Part shown: positions 29,535-43,786 of the stretch, piece by piece
Position numbering within the stretch: the stretch's first letter is position 1
Layout of the letters: each line of letters opens with the position of its first letter
Assembly (NCBI RefSeq): GCF_008831285.2
Contig: NC_045139.1
Coordinates: 1,098,204 to 1,162,203 of the forward strand
DNA: 64,000 nucleotides
Source of the DNA: Nymphaea colorata
Lineage: Eukaryota > Streptophyta > Magnoliopsida > Nymphaeales > Nymphaeaceae
Reading direction: 5' to 3'
Notes under the pieces: model-generated
The model's database searches: none
Told to the model about the DNA's origin: nothing
What the model saw: only the letters and a program-made list of their open reading frames with translations
Made by a program: the position numbers and the translations under genes

Positions 29535-30721
29535 GAGGGAGAGATCTTTATGTGCATAGTTCAAATTAAAATGCATTACTAAAAAACAACATTATTCATT
29601 ATTAAACATATCATGAAACATTGTTGCATCATAAACTATAGTTGATATATGTGAGAGCTGTTTTTAATAATAGATTTTTAATATATATATATATATACTC
29701 AATGTGTGTGTGTAATATTTGATTCCTCCGATCATTCATCCATCTAGATCTCTCATACACACAGCCGGCCGATATTGCATCGGGGCTGTGCATGTGAAAT
29801 GCAGGACCATCTTGGCTGCAGGAGAAATCCATAAATAAAGAGAGAGAGAAAGAGAGAGTAACTTCCTTACTCGAATCCTATCTTTCTGTTTATTAAATGT
29901 TCTATTGATAATCGATCGGCTGAACTAGATACATGAATAACCAGCTCCTAACTTCCAAGAACCAACTACTTTTGTTTTCTTATTAAATGCTCATTTTTTC
30001 TACTTTTTTTTTTACCGTGGCCGACCAAACTAGCTATGCCAAACCATTTGAGTCCTTTTTTTTTTACCTTGTTTGACCTCGTTCCACTTATTATGGAAAA
30101 AAAAAAAAAAAAAAAATCGGATGGAGATGTCTTGGAGATTAAAGAGCATACTGTCAAAGCAACGGCGGATGTACATGGTAGCAATTGTGCTTACAATTGT
30201 AGACATCGTTTATCTATACATTACTACCACATGTCCTTTTATTTATTTACATATTTACTGCACACCCATTAGTTAAAACTTACAATTTAATAAAGTATTA
30301 TTGCCCTTCCACATATTTCTGGCCGAGTCATTGTATCAAAGTAAAGGTAGTGAGTAAAGTGAAGTGTCTTTCATAGCAAGCCTCCCAAAGCAGCTCTTCT
30401 CGTGCTTGTTTCAGTTTAAATGAATTAAACTCATCATTTTTCTCCAATAAGAAGTAAACTTTGATAGGAAAAAGATGTATAAGCATTCATAGAGTAGTTT
30501 TGGAACCACATGCCGACGAGCGTGGTGGCTTTGTGATAAACACCTGTCCGACCGCGACTCGGTGCCACCCGGCTCTTAACCAAGTTCCAGCGAATCTCAT
30601 TACAAATTTTTTAGATGGTGACTTCTATATGTATATACTTTGATTTGGGCTCATCAAATTAGCTCATGAATGGGCTGAGCTAAGGGCAGCTCATCAGATA
30701 GATAGAAGCAAAAATGAGCAC

Positions 30722-30812
30722 AACCTGGGGGTTGGCACCCACAAGAATCGAACTAAAACTTGGCTTTGTACTAGCCATTGGTCTAGCCAACTATGTCAAA
30801 CCCTGGGAGTCG
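30722..30812 (-). mobile_element. Possible tRNA-derived SINE
   Basis: Reading the minus strand, TGACATAGTTGG (30787-30798) resembles a pol III A box and GTTCGATTC (about 30744-30752) a B box, about 35 bp apart as in tRNA-derived SINEs. No tRNA cloverleaf forms and I cannot define the ends or a tail. Confidence 0.3.
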
Positions 30813-31674
30813 GCGATTTCATAGAGACAAAGCATTAGATGGGGGTCGAATCAATATCTTCATTTTTTATTTCACAAGTTTTCCTTGTGGAATTCAATCT
30901 TGTAAATACCCAAGTCAGGTATGAACATCAAAAGTTATACCTATGTATGACACCATCAATTTGATCGTATATATGGCCGCCCTGAAATTAGGGGTTTTTT
31001 TCCTCTTGAACTATGTACGTTGATCATGAGCATGCACTCACCAAGAAAAGGCTCACTTTGCCAGATATGGTACTGCAACAAGGGCAAACCCACTCAAACA
31101 CAAGCTAAACCAAACTGAGCTATACAGTACTTAAGGATGAGGTTATACATATATATTGAGCTTATACAGTATTTTGTATGTATTAGAGTACAACAAACAA
31201 CATGAAATTAGGGTTTTTTCTCTTGAACTATGTGTGATGCACATTTCATGTACATGCATCACGGGTGAACCGACTCCGACCTAGGTCAGCAACAAGTTAT
31301 GTCACAAATGTGAGTTTTAACAAGCCGAGCTCGAGTAGCTCGACTGATTGTTCACCCCTGTCCATATCCTGGCCTTGGCATGCACCTGCTGGTCTGGCTG
31401 ATGGAAAGCTTAGCGGTCCCTAGCCTGCGGGCTCAATAAATTGGAACAGACGATGGGAAGAGTTAAGATACAATTAAAGAGGGATAGAGATGGCTGGTGC
31501 CTGTTTCTATCAACCTTTACTCTATGGTCCAACGTCTCACAAAAGGTTTGTGAGAGGAATATGTGACGGTGGACCTGATGGTGCTGCAAATGGCGCCGTC
31601 AATGGTCGGAACATTTGTCCTGCATACTTGATTAGCTCCCCAAAACTCCAATACTTAGACGCAAATGTGTGCAT

Positions 31675-31836
<162 letters not shown>

Positions 31837-33795
31837 GAAGATTCTTGGATTCCTCCGGCCATTGTCCATCTGACCCCTCACACATGCAGCCCGAAAGTAA
31901 AATAATATGTTCATGATATTCAACAGTACATTTGATTGGCTGTTGTCGGAACAAAAAGAACAGGTCTTTATGTTGTTTGGAATGTTTTTATGTTTCATTT
32001 TCGATGAATTACGTAAAAGCACTGTAAAAGGTGTTAATCAAGCTGTTCTTCAAACACTTGTTCTCATAATAGACATTTCAGGAACACCATGTTCTTATTC
32101 TGAAAAACATAGTGTGATTATAAATGTTCTGTATGTCATGAACAAGGCCTTCTCTCTCTTTCACTTGCGGTACCAAGAAGAAAAAGGTGAATAAGACACA
32201 AGGATTTTAAGTATTTTAGAGCACCGAGTTTTTCGCTATTATAGAAGAATAGAATAACACAAGAATACTCCCCCTCTTAAGCATGTGGATTATGGTAAAC
32301 CAGGAAAAGAAAAAATTACGTAGATTCCCTTACGAAAAAATCGCCTCAAGTACATATCAGTCTCTACACTCCAACGCTATATATAGATTAAACAGTCAAA
32401 TGTTGGCCATAATCACACCATGTTTCCTAAAACCAAGAAAATGATATTCCTCAAATATGTGTTCCAATAACACAATGTTGTTCTCATATGCTCTTTCAAC
32501 CACACATACAAAAATGACGTTACTGACTGATACTCTCAAATATGAATTTTTGGTTCTCTGACTTTTTCTTTCACTAACGCGAAAAAACAAAAACATCAAT
32601 CAAACGTATGCCAACCTTAAGAACGATACTTGGACAGCCATCGTATTGTCCATATCATTGAAAATTGACCTTCAAACAGATTCTTTTCAGAAACAACAAT
32701 GTTTTCACTTGGATCATTGCATCAACTCATAATGGCAGTACCTTTCTATCATTCTGAACGCTCATATTAACTACGTAGATGCATCCATCTAACTTGCATT
32801 GCAGTCCAACTCAGTGAAGATCCCAAGGAAAAAAAAACTGATGAAGAAAGGGATGAGGCAGGGGGCAGAGAAACGCCCCACGGAGCCCAATCTGAAACTA
32901 CAGAAGTCTGTGTTTGATCTCGGTCGGTCCAGTTATATAGGACAGCCCCACAGAACCCAATGTCCATGTTCGACCTCAGTCTACTTTGGTCTAGTTACAT
33001 AGGGCAGCCCCACAAGAAGTGACTGCCTCGAGGCCAACTATATATATTTACTTCCACATTAAAAAAAAAATTCTGGCACCACCCTTCCGATGAGTAGATC
33101 TCTACAAACCAGGCCTCACTTTCAGGACGGCAGCGGGTGGTCCTGCCGGTCTCTAGTGCTAATAAAGACGGAGAGACGGAGTGACGGATCCTCTTCTGTC
33201 TCCTTACTATTGCCCTTGGTAGGCAACATCAAGTGGAGCAGACATGGTTGAATCCCTTTGCAACATAGCATGTGAAATTATACAAATTCGGATGACCCTA
33301 TACATGATGTTAATGTTTGATCTTGAGCACCACTGTAAAAATTTTGCGCCTATGGAATCAACTGATCCATTTTCAGGCAACATTCATGGCTTACTCAAAT
33401 TCCGGCTTTTGGTTTATGTGCTGAAAATCGTTAGCCATACAGCATTGACAGATCTACGCAACGTCACACTAAAAGGGTCGTTGGCTTTCTCAGGGAGGCA
33501 AAGTTGTTCTTTTAGGAATCCGAAATATCTAACATTATAGATTTCAGGAAACAAATTGTAACGATTTGGAGAATGTATTGGGTTTACAAAATGAATCTAA
33601 CCAATTAGGGGCCATGACAACAAGTTGTATGAGACTAACACTTGTATAAACTTATCAAGGGTTCTTTATTTTGTCAATCAAGATTACTTTTAGTCCTCTG
33701 ACATATAGGTGTACCACGAAAGCCCTGAATTTGTTGGTTGGTGTATAAAACCTGACCGACGCATTAAATCTTCGTGTTTCTAATCCTGTTTTGGG

Positions 33796-33798
<3 letters not shown>

Positions 33799-33887
<89 letters not shown>
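33799..33887. repeat. (TA)n microsatellite
   Basis: About 89 bp of alternating TA. Confidence 0.96.
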
Positions 33888-33890
<3 letters not shown>

Positions 33891-34336
33891 CATCTCAATT
33901 GTACGCCTAAGTGAAATCTATTGTTTGCATGGATTTCACCTAACATTAATTTGAGATCTGTGACTATCAAACATAATCAAAACATGGCAGGGCTAAAATT
34001 TATGAAGGTCTTCAATTTGACGCCTTTTATATTTCCTTCTTATCATCCACGGCGCATATAGTCTTTCGGGGAGAAGAAAAAAAAGAAAAATAAGAAGACA
34101 AGATTGCTTATTAATAGAGATCGCAAATGACAGCAAGTTCAACCAACTTCATTGCCTAGGCAACTCACACGTGCTAAACCAATGTGCAATTTTTTCACAT
34201 TAAAGGTTAAGGAAAGAAATGAAACTTTGATTGTGACTTACAATTTTATTGGCGTGATTTAAAATTGGCTTAGAGGTAGTGCATCTTTTCTTCCATTATT
34301 TGAAATCTATTTTTATTTTTAGATGAGCACCCCAAG

Positions 34337-34695
34337 TATTTCATCCTACCACATAAAATGGGAGCCGAAATTCTTCTTTCCCACCCCCAAGGTCCGCCGG
34401 AAGAGTATCGTTCCCCTCCATTGGCACAAGAAATGAGTCCGGGACTAACAAACAGAATATTTCATCCTACCACATAAAATGGGAGCGGAAATCCTTCTTT
34501 CCCACACCCAAGGTCCGTCAAAGGAGTATCGTTCCCCTCCATTGGCACAAGAAATGGGTCCGGGACTAGCTGATGGAATATTTCATCCTACCACATAAAA
34601 TGGAAGCCGAAATCCTTCTTTCCCACCCCAAGGTCCGCCGGAGGAGTCTCTTTCCCCTCCATTGGCACAAGAAATGAGCCCGGTAATGACCGGAG
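34337..34695. repeat. 121-bp tandem repeat, three copies
   Basis: Units begin TATTTCATCCTACCACATAA at 34337, 34458 and 34579, exactly 121 bp apart. They are over 90% alike by eye and GC-richer than their surroundings. The third unit runs out at about 34695. A short array like this may be a satellite seed or part of a larger element's internal repeats. Confidence 0.88.
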
Positions 34696-35501
34696 CCAAC
34701 TCCCTCCATCCCTTACAGCCCGACGCTTAGCCATTAACATTAATTTAAGAGTTTTTCCTTTGCCAGCCCAGGTGGAGAGCATGTGCTAAAAAGATAAGAG
34801 CATTGATGTGATGACCTTAATCAAGCCTATAGATGAGAGTTTTGGATCAATTAACATCTTTTAAATACTTCATTTAAGTGTATCACAAATTTAATTCATA
34901 CAGCCTAAAAATTAAAGCTCCACAACCATATATAGCCTGTTTATATCCTTAATCAACTATTGACCGTCTCACCTCTTAGTTATCGTTGCGGAAGAAGCAA
35001 TTAACAGACCATAATGACTGAAATGCCGTCAGTAATAGATAATCATTTTTGTGTTGACTCTTGACTTCTTGAATTACTTAAATTTTTTTTTTTCAACTTT
35101 TGCAGCCAAGTAAAATTTCAATGCCTTTTACCGCGTTTTCCAATCCATCCTTCTAAGTGAAAAACTCTTTTCTTAACCCTTAAAAAAAGACACAATCTAT
35201 TTAGTTCCCATGTGCTATAAGAACAAAGTATTACTTATGCCATATCAAATAACTTTTCAAATACTTAAAGATTTTTTACTTTTAGTCAATATTTTTAAGT
35301 ACATTTTCCATTTATTTCTTCAAAAGATGTTTTTATTAAAGCCCTTTTTTTTGTAAATTCACAATCAATTTAATTGAATCAGATTCACCAAAGCTTTACC
35401 AATTCGATTCACAAATTTGATTTTCAGAATACTTTTGTTTCCACAGCTTCAAGTATATACATATTGATCTTTAATTAAGAAAACTTCAATTTATTTCAGA
35501 G

Positions 35502-35532
<31 letters not shown>

Positions 35533-36739
35533 AGTGTCACTAATGCTGCATTATAATATTAATTTCGATCGAACAGTACGTCACATTTAATGAGAAGAGT
35601 GACGTGATGTGAGAGTCCAGAGAAGATGGCCCAACGTCCGTCTGCTGGCAATGCAGGAATCCAAACATTCAATGCATTTTATAAACCGTCGCTATATGTT
35701 CTCGAAAACCGCACACTTCACTATGCACGGTAGCAAGTAGCAACACCCGGCCATGTGCTTCTTAAATCCTTACAATAAATTCCCCAGATCCGATTTGGAT
35801 CTTCGTTAGATTCGAATCCAAATGCGGATATGATTTGATGCCCACGCTTAGATCCAAACTGAGAGGAAGACGAGTTGTCACATGTTTGATTTGCCCAATT
35901 GATCATATGAAAGTTGGGATTAAACCCACAATGCATCACTCACTACATTGGGTCCTATACTTTTTTGTCGCAAACTATGAAGAAGATCTTATTCTATTTT
36001 TCACTTATGACGTGTTTAAACGATGGTGATGGAATGTCTCACGATTCCCTGTCTCGAGATACTGGGTCTCAGATGAAACTGAATGCCCCACTCAAACAAT
36101 GAACAGTTTTCTCCACCATTCAGATAAAACCTCTGCTTTACTGTCCTTTATTAGCAAAAAGGAAAAAGTTTATTTTCGTAAGCATGTATTCTTTATTTTT
36201 TGTTTTTGAATTTTAAAATATTTTAAATTGATTTAAAAGGAAAAATATGTGAACCCCTGTCGACTTGTTTGACTGTAATTATATATGTTCACTTTGACTA
36301 GTATCATATAGAATATCAAAGTTCTTGAAATATGTATATATTCATGTCTAACGATAACTATAACATTCGAAGCATGTGACAGGATTTGAGAAGAACAATC
36401 TTCAATATTTTCGTATATATATCTGTATTGAGTCTTAGTTTTTAGTTTTAGTTCAATACTCCGGCGTATATTTCAAGATGCAAGGCTGTGTGTCCATTAA
36501 AAGGGGTCCGCATAAATATGATATCCTTATTGTTGAAGTCTTCTAGCTGATCTCGAGTAAATCCTAAGCTATCAAACACCACCTAATAGATAATTAATGA
36601 CCAACCAAATTAAGTCTGATCAAATTAAAGCGGCACGCGATAATTAAATCTCCCAAAAAAGTTTTTTTTTTTTTTTTTTTGTTGATCATGAAAAACTCTT
36701 ACAGTAGAATGAGTACAACAAGAACACCACATCTCGGAA

Positions 36740-36955
36740 AAGCTCTCACATGGGGGTGGGAGCAAGAAAAGTTTAATTGGAGGGGCAAAACTATATTTTC
36801 AAAATTTTAACGGACCGAAACATAAAATTTTAAAAAAATTTATATAACTAAATTAAAATGATTAAAAAATTACATGTAAATTAAAAAAAAATGAGGGCAT
36901 AGAGTGGCCATGGCTCCTGCCATCCCCACTTTGGCGACACCCCTGCTCTGATAGA
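36740..36955. repeat. Dispersed AT-rich repeat, family R1 copy
   Basis: GGAGGGGCAAAACTATATTT leads through AAATTACATGTAAATTAAAA to CCACTTTGGCGACACCCCTG, the same layout as other R1 copies. Confidence 0.4.
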
Positions 36956-37129
36956 TCAAGTCATTTTCTATTTAAATTCAGGCTGCAACTACAAGCACTA
37001 GTGAAATAGACTTACAGCTAGCCAAATAAATAGCTCTCATAGTTGACTGGCTCGTTAAAGTGAAATGGGCAAAGACATTTAATATTCCTCTTAAATTTGT
37101 CTATTTAAAAGTAAATTTTCTTCCTTGAA

Positions 37130-37167
<38 letters not shown>

Positions 37168-40100
37168 GAGACAGAGAGAGAATTACTTATTTATTTATTA
37201 ATTATTTGTGGTGAAAAAGAGCTGTTGTTGCCAACTTGTATGTGCTTTGATTAGCCCATAGGCAATGAATCAGCCCCTCGTCATCTAAACATGGCAGTGG
37301 GGAAATCAAGCCCAACGTTTTCAAAGGCATAAAAGAATACTAAACCTTTTTTGCAAAGATAAGCCTCAAAGTGTGTGAACTCTAAATTTTGAAATTTTAA
37401 AAAAAAAGTAAAATAATTAAAAAATATTCTTTTACCTGCATGATATCACCCTAAAGAAAAAAAAAAGTTATAGTTTTTAGAACATATGCCATTAGAATAC
37501 GCAGTCTTAAGAACACCATGTTTTAGTTTCTAGAAATATGATCATGCAATGTAGGTATTGTTTCAAGATCTAGCAACCAATTAATACTTCAAATAATTTT
37601 ATCATTTTCTAAAATAAGAACATATGTTCTTAAAAAGGCCGTCTAATGGCATTTAGTTCAGTTAAAAGTACTACACATTAATCTTAAGCTTTAAGGAAAC
37701 TTTAGCCCTTTTTTTCATTTTAAATAAAGCCCAACGAGACGCATTCCCCTTGGGACTAACAAAGTGTCAGTTTAAAGAAAAAAAAAAAAACTTTAAAACG
37801 CTAATTCAAGGCAAACATTTTTTATGACCTTGTTTTCAACGCTCTTACCATATCCCAAAGCTAAATATATCTATAACTTTATATACTTATGCTGAAATCC
37901 AGATGATCACATTTATATTGTCAAGAAAATATTATGATATAATTAGCTGCACTCTTCAACTGTTTGTGTCTATTTAATTACAAATAAAAAAAATTGTAAG
38001 GCACCATCTCACAAATTGGCTGATATCAAGCAGTGTTTTGTGGTTTCAAGGAGTATATCGTAGTTGGTCAGGTGAAAGCTTGTAGTTGGTCAAGTAAAAG
38101 GTTGTCAGTTGAAATTTCATAAATGTTATTCATTTGCACTGCAAACAGTAGATACATTATACTCTAGTGTTTTACTTTTTCACCGTGTATGAAAAAGCCC
38201 GCACTTGACAACACAGAAAAGGATGGCAGTTTTTATCTCTCGTAGCGGGGACCCGGGAAACAAGGAAAAGGAAGACAGTTTTCACCTCTCTTAGTAGCAA
38301 TTTTTCTATGAGATATCAATCAAATTTTCCAACCTTTTGGCAAAGGTTCAACTTAAAGTTGGCACAGAGTATTGAATGTGAGAATAAATTTCTCCTCAAG
38401 AAAGGAGTCAGGAAAAAAAAATGGGTGAACTGAACGTACTGCTACGTCGTTATCGTGAATCGAAGCATTGAGGTATTAGCTAAGGGCGTGAATGCAGCGA
38501 ATTTTCTTTGGATTTGCACCGGACACCCAGGAAGTACAACTTGTCTTTGGAGAAAAAAAGGAAAAGAGAAGTCAACTTCGATCAGTGACCGGATGTATCG
38601 TGTGCCACGTTCTGGTTGAGGTAAAACTCGATCAAACACGGTAAGAAAGTGTTTTCCGTGGTTCTGGTTTCGATGGTAGCCCTTTGTCTTGGTCTATTTT
38701 TAGTCCAGTAGAAGGGATCTGACGAGAAATCCTGAATTTTTTTTCGAAACTATCAAATGCGCCTCAAGAATTGATAATTAAAGACCAGCAAGGAAGAAAA
38801 ACTCTGATGCAATATGATGTTGATAAGTGTTGATGGTGAAAAACATAATATTGGCGGCCATGATCTTTAGTGACGCTTCCCTGGCCAATTCTTTTGAAAG
38901 CATAACCAATATGTTTTTATTATAATGACACATGTAACAGAATTAAAAAAAAATTGCTCCATTTATTTGGGTAAAGTATGTCGATGTGTGTATGCATGTG
39001 TGCCCCTATATATGTATATATATGTGTGTGTTTGTGCCACTTAGGGCAGGAACTATAAAAGCAAGACTCTTAAATTTTTATTATTTTAAACAAATATGAA
39101 GATTAGTACTTTATATGCAGTAATTTAACATATTGATTTTTCACTATTAAAATTTTAATGTTATAAGATTCATTCGGTTTTTTTATTACTGTAAAATCTT
39201 TATTAATATAAAAAATAATTAATTTACTATGCATAACATTCTTAAGAATAATTCTATATGATTAGCTTGTACAAAAGAATATTTCAACAATCAATTTTGG
39301 GGTTTGGTTTTTGTGTCAGACCTAATAGTCTTTGAATCTACCATTTGTTCATTATGTGTGTGTGTGTATGAGAGAGAGAGAGAAGGGAAAAAATGAGTTG
39401 AACCAGCCTCATTTTTTAACTGAATTTTTCCGGGACTAATTTTTCAACCCCACTTTTTTTTTTTAACTCACTCTCTTACTTACTCTCTCTTTCTTACTCC
39501 CTTTTTTCCAATCCACGACCATCATTCATCCCTAAGGTTGCTTTGATTACCTCTCAACTTAGATCGAAGGTGGCATTAAAAGATGTGATTTTCAAGATCT
39601 TCAATTTAAACAACAAACTGAGGATCTCTGTAACATGGCTCTAAGATCCACGTTACATGTTAAAACCCATAGATTTATGGTCAGATGGAGGAAAGCTCCG
39701 ACCTTAAATCCATAGATTTGATATCATAGAATCTCATATCACCATGGAAACAAAATCACCCTAACTATTTGTAGATCAGGGAGGAAAAATAAAAGAGAAA
39801 TCAGAGCGTGTCAGATGCAGGCAGCCAAAAGAAGACAAGAAATCCAAAACAAATATTTCAACCTGTTGAATCCTCAACCTCAAAACTTCCGCGTCTGGCT
39901 GACGGCACAAATGGCGCGTCTTACATGAACTCTCCCCACACCTACAGCATCTGAATCAATTATAACCACATGTAGAAGGTAGGTGAATCTTCATGTTGGC
40001 CAGTTAAAGCCATTCAATGGCCACATGCACCGAAAAATTCGGCCCCCGGCTGACATGCCGCCGGTCAACTTGCTCCGCCGCATTCATTCCCTCCTTTGCA

Positions 40101-41995
40101 AATTGTTGGGCACCTTAAATTCTAGTTCCAGTAAGGTTTTCAGGTAGTCCATTACTTCAGGTACGTTAGATGCAATTACCTCGCTTGGGAGCGCTTCAGT
40201 GCGAGTGGTGCCAATAAAGATCAATGTGCCTGCAACCAGTAGACTTGAATGAGATAGTTGGAGGTTAGGTGACACTACATATTATTACAATTGGAAAGGT
40301 TGTAGGGTTGAATTTGGCGGGCAAATGTTACTCTCTCTCATGCATGCATGCATATGTGTGTGTGTGTGTGTGACTGCAAGCACTAAGCAAAACAAAAAAA
40401 AGGCCAATGAGCAAGCAACTATTCTTGCATGAGTGCAGGATAAATGTGTTGTCCAGTGCAGTCCCCGCAGCAACAAATGACACCAGCATACATGCAGATT
40501 TAGACTATGGCTTGCTCACATATGTAAAATTTTCTATATCCCCTGCATGAAGCCGGAATCGCTCGTAATCGCTCGTAGCCATATGGCGGTGAATTCGTTC
40601 CTAGGCCCTGTACACACCGATTCAACGTTTATATATTCCGAAAATCTTAACATCTCATCATGGCCCCGAGGGACATAGCTCAAATGGGTGACCTTGGGGT
40701 GCATTACGCACCATGTCACTCGCTCCACTTCTTGAGGCATCAAAAAACAGGTCATGTACTTTAAGGACAGAGTTGCGTGAGAGCTTTGGCTTTCTTTTAG
40801 ACGATAGGATGAAATATTCTTCATGCTCCCACAATTACTATAGAACAAGTTGAATGAGGTAATCGGAAGGTTACATCGTACCTTACAAGTGATGGGTCCA
40901 GGGTTCGAGGCACACATAGAGCTATCCCCAGGCACTTGGGTAGGGGTTGAGGTCCACCCACAACCTTATGGATGGGTATGCAAGCTGCCAGGCTGGTGGC
41001 AGGCAGCACCGCCCAGACCGTCCCTTTCGACCTAGCCTGGCTCGGGCCTTGGCCCAGCACATTGATGAGCCATAAGGCAACCGCTGAAACCCAGCACGTC
41101 TGGTGGCTAGAGGCCCATACTTCCAAGTGTACGTAAGGTTTTTATTGCTTCGACCTCAAATAGGGACCGTCAAACGAGTCGGACCGGCGAGTGGGCCTGC
41201 CTCTCTAGAAGTCAACTCTGTGTGGGTCCGAACGCAGCGGCATATCTTACAAGGACAACAACGCCATGGAGAAGTTGAAGGCAAAGGTGTCAGAACATGC
41301 ATGCATGAATCATGGCAGGTCCTGGTTCAGAAACACAGACCCAGTCCTGAACCAGTCAATTGGTGGCCATGAAGCGGAGCCATTCTGCAGACTGGATCAG
41401 GCACATGAACACATGCAAACAACATTGAGACCTGGTAAAGCACAGGTTGGGAAAAGTTATTGTTGCTGAAGGGAGGCCGGTTCAATAAATGTGGAAGTTG
41501 AAGGTCATAAAGTTGATGGAACATCACGAGTTCAAAACTCATTGAGTACGAACACTGTTATTAGATCTGCACGCATCAATGTGCAGCTGCCCAGAGGCGT
41601 ACGCCTCACCGGTCTAGGCTAGTGATGCATAGTGAGACGTCCACCTCTGGTTGAAGCATGAGGCGCGCCTGAGATCCATGCCTGGCACGAGTTTTCTTTT
41701 TTCTTTTGTTTTTTCCAATTTTAATCTCGACGATAAGAAGTTGTTTTAAACGTTTATTTGTTTTTTAACGCCCGTTTTTCATAGTCACTAAACCTTAACT
41801 TATAAAAAAAAAAATGAAAATTTCTAGTTGGGCACCTGTTAAGAATTTGGAACTATGCAACAAAGAAATTCATGTCATCTCTCTTTGCTCTCCAAAATAG
41901 CAACCGGCACGAGTTTTTTTTTTTTTCTCAACGATAACAAGTTGTTTTTTATTGTGTTTTTCTTCATTATTTGTTTTTAACGCCCGTTTTTTTTA

Positions 41996-42041
<46 letters not shown>

Positions 42042-42209
42042 TGTTGCCTTCTTGCACTCGGGCATGGATTTTTGTGGTTCCTTTGCTTTGTTTGTTGGTG
42101 TCAATGAGAGAGAATCACATGTGGAGCACCTTTCAATTTTTTCTACTGTGATGCTAGGCAGACCCATGATCTTTCAAATGTTTTTATGCTATCTTTTGCA
42201 TGATTCATA

Positions 42210-42400
42210 TTTATGGGTTCCAAAGGGCGGAGCCAAAAACGTTTAGTTGGGGCACTAATTTTTAAGAAGCATCAATATGTAAATGAAAGAATTTGCTCAA
42301 AAACATCAATATAAAAACATAAAAAAATGTTGGGTGTGGGCAATTGCCCACACATAACCCACACCTCCTTCTGCCCTGCCTGATGGGTTCCTAATACTCA
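42210..42400. repeat. Dispersed repeat, probable R1 relative
   Basis: It begins AAAGGGCGGAGCCAAAAACG, with AT-rich middle and CACACATAACCCACACC near its end. The assignment to R1 is by resemblance only. Confidence 0.3.
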
Positions 42401-43611
42401 ACCCTGGCTTTCTCTCCCAATTCAATTAGGTGGATGTCCAGTATGCTAGCATATCAATAAGGGGTACTTTATTCTCTTCCCATACTAGTGCACCTTAGTT
42501 GACATTTAGCTATCTCTGAAAGGAAAACATTTGACCCCTTTGAAATATTTTAACATTTCCCCAAAATACCAAATCCTGAATTAAGTTTGTTCTGCTTACT
42601 GGATGCATATATAGATTTCTATAGATACTTCAGAGGGATTTTTTGGAGAATTTTGATGGAAGTACACGATACTTCCTTCCATATAAAATTTGAATGTCAG
42701 CGTGAAAAGAAAGGGTTTTCTTCCTTTTCCAAAGGCATCAAATATTTAAAACTTTTTTAATTCAAGCTATCATACAAAAAAATATTTTTCATAATGCTTT
42801 GCTCACAGGAACAAGTTTATTCAAATATTTCCCCCGTTAAAAGAGTGGAAGATGCTAAGAGAATCACCAATAAAAACACTGCTGCTACGAATCATATTTT
42901 ATATGTGAAGAAATGAAGACACCTAATTCCCTATGCAAGGAAACGCCAAGAAAGACAGGTGCTAACTTTAGAAAAAACAAATAGATAAAAAATCGTCAAC
43001 TTCGACGTAACATGTCAGAAGTGCAATGTGAAACAAATTCAGACCCTAATAAGAAACAAAGCAGATACATCGAATGATGCAAACTCGGGTTGCATGCTCC
43101 GTGGTTCGGATACAAGTTCAAATATGTAATGGATCGGGTACAGATCTATGTAGATCAAGTACAAACGGGTCAGAAAAATCCAGGTTTTCGCGTTATTCAA
43201 TAAAGTAGGGACATCCGATAAAGTTGGACACCATAGTTTCCTGTATCCATGGATCTCAAAACCGGGTACAGGTCAGATATAACCAGTTCAAACCTATAAG
43301 TCAAGGATCCAATCCAGATTCCCATTTAATTCAATTGGAGGAAACACAAAAAGGAAAAGAAAATTGGAGGGAACACAAAAAGGAAAAGAGGTAACATATA
43401 AACGACAATCACTTTAAGTGAATTATAGATCAAGTGAAGCCAAAATTTATCAAGACCTGAAGTACTAAGCAAACTCCTAAAGCTGTGAGGAACACAACAC
43501 CAAAAAAATTTTACACAAACATAGAAGGTGGGCCTCCTCCGGAAAACCTTCAATTGCGTCTCAATCAACTCTGTCAAAATAACTCAATGAACGGATAACT
43601 CACAACAACAA

Positions 43612-43753
43612 TCAATCCTCATCCATGGCAGCAGGTGCATCTCTCTTCGGGCCACCAGCTTGTTTTGCCATTATTATCTGCAATGGAGAGATAAGTAGAT
43701 TATAAACCCACGTAGAGAACTGCTTGGCTGCATGTAAAATGTAAATGAATGAA

Positions 43754-43786
<33 letters not shown>

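Noticed and set aside
34337-34695. CRISPR-like array
   Set aside because: There are three direct 121-bp units with no spacers, in a plant nuclear genome.
40534-41372. Overlapping frames of 89-133 codons on both strands near 40.5-41.4 kb
   Set aside because: No recognisable domain and no splice-supported continuation. The sequence looks like repeat-derived DNA, with a GGGTTCGAGGC motif recalling a pol III B box but no matching A box I could place.
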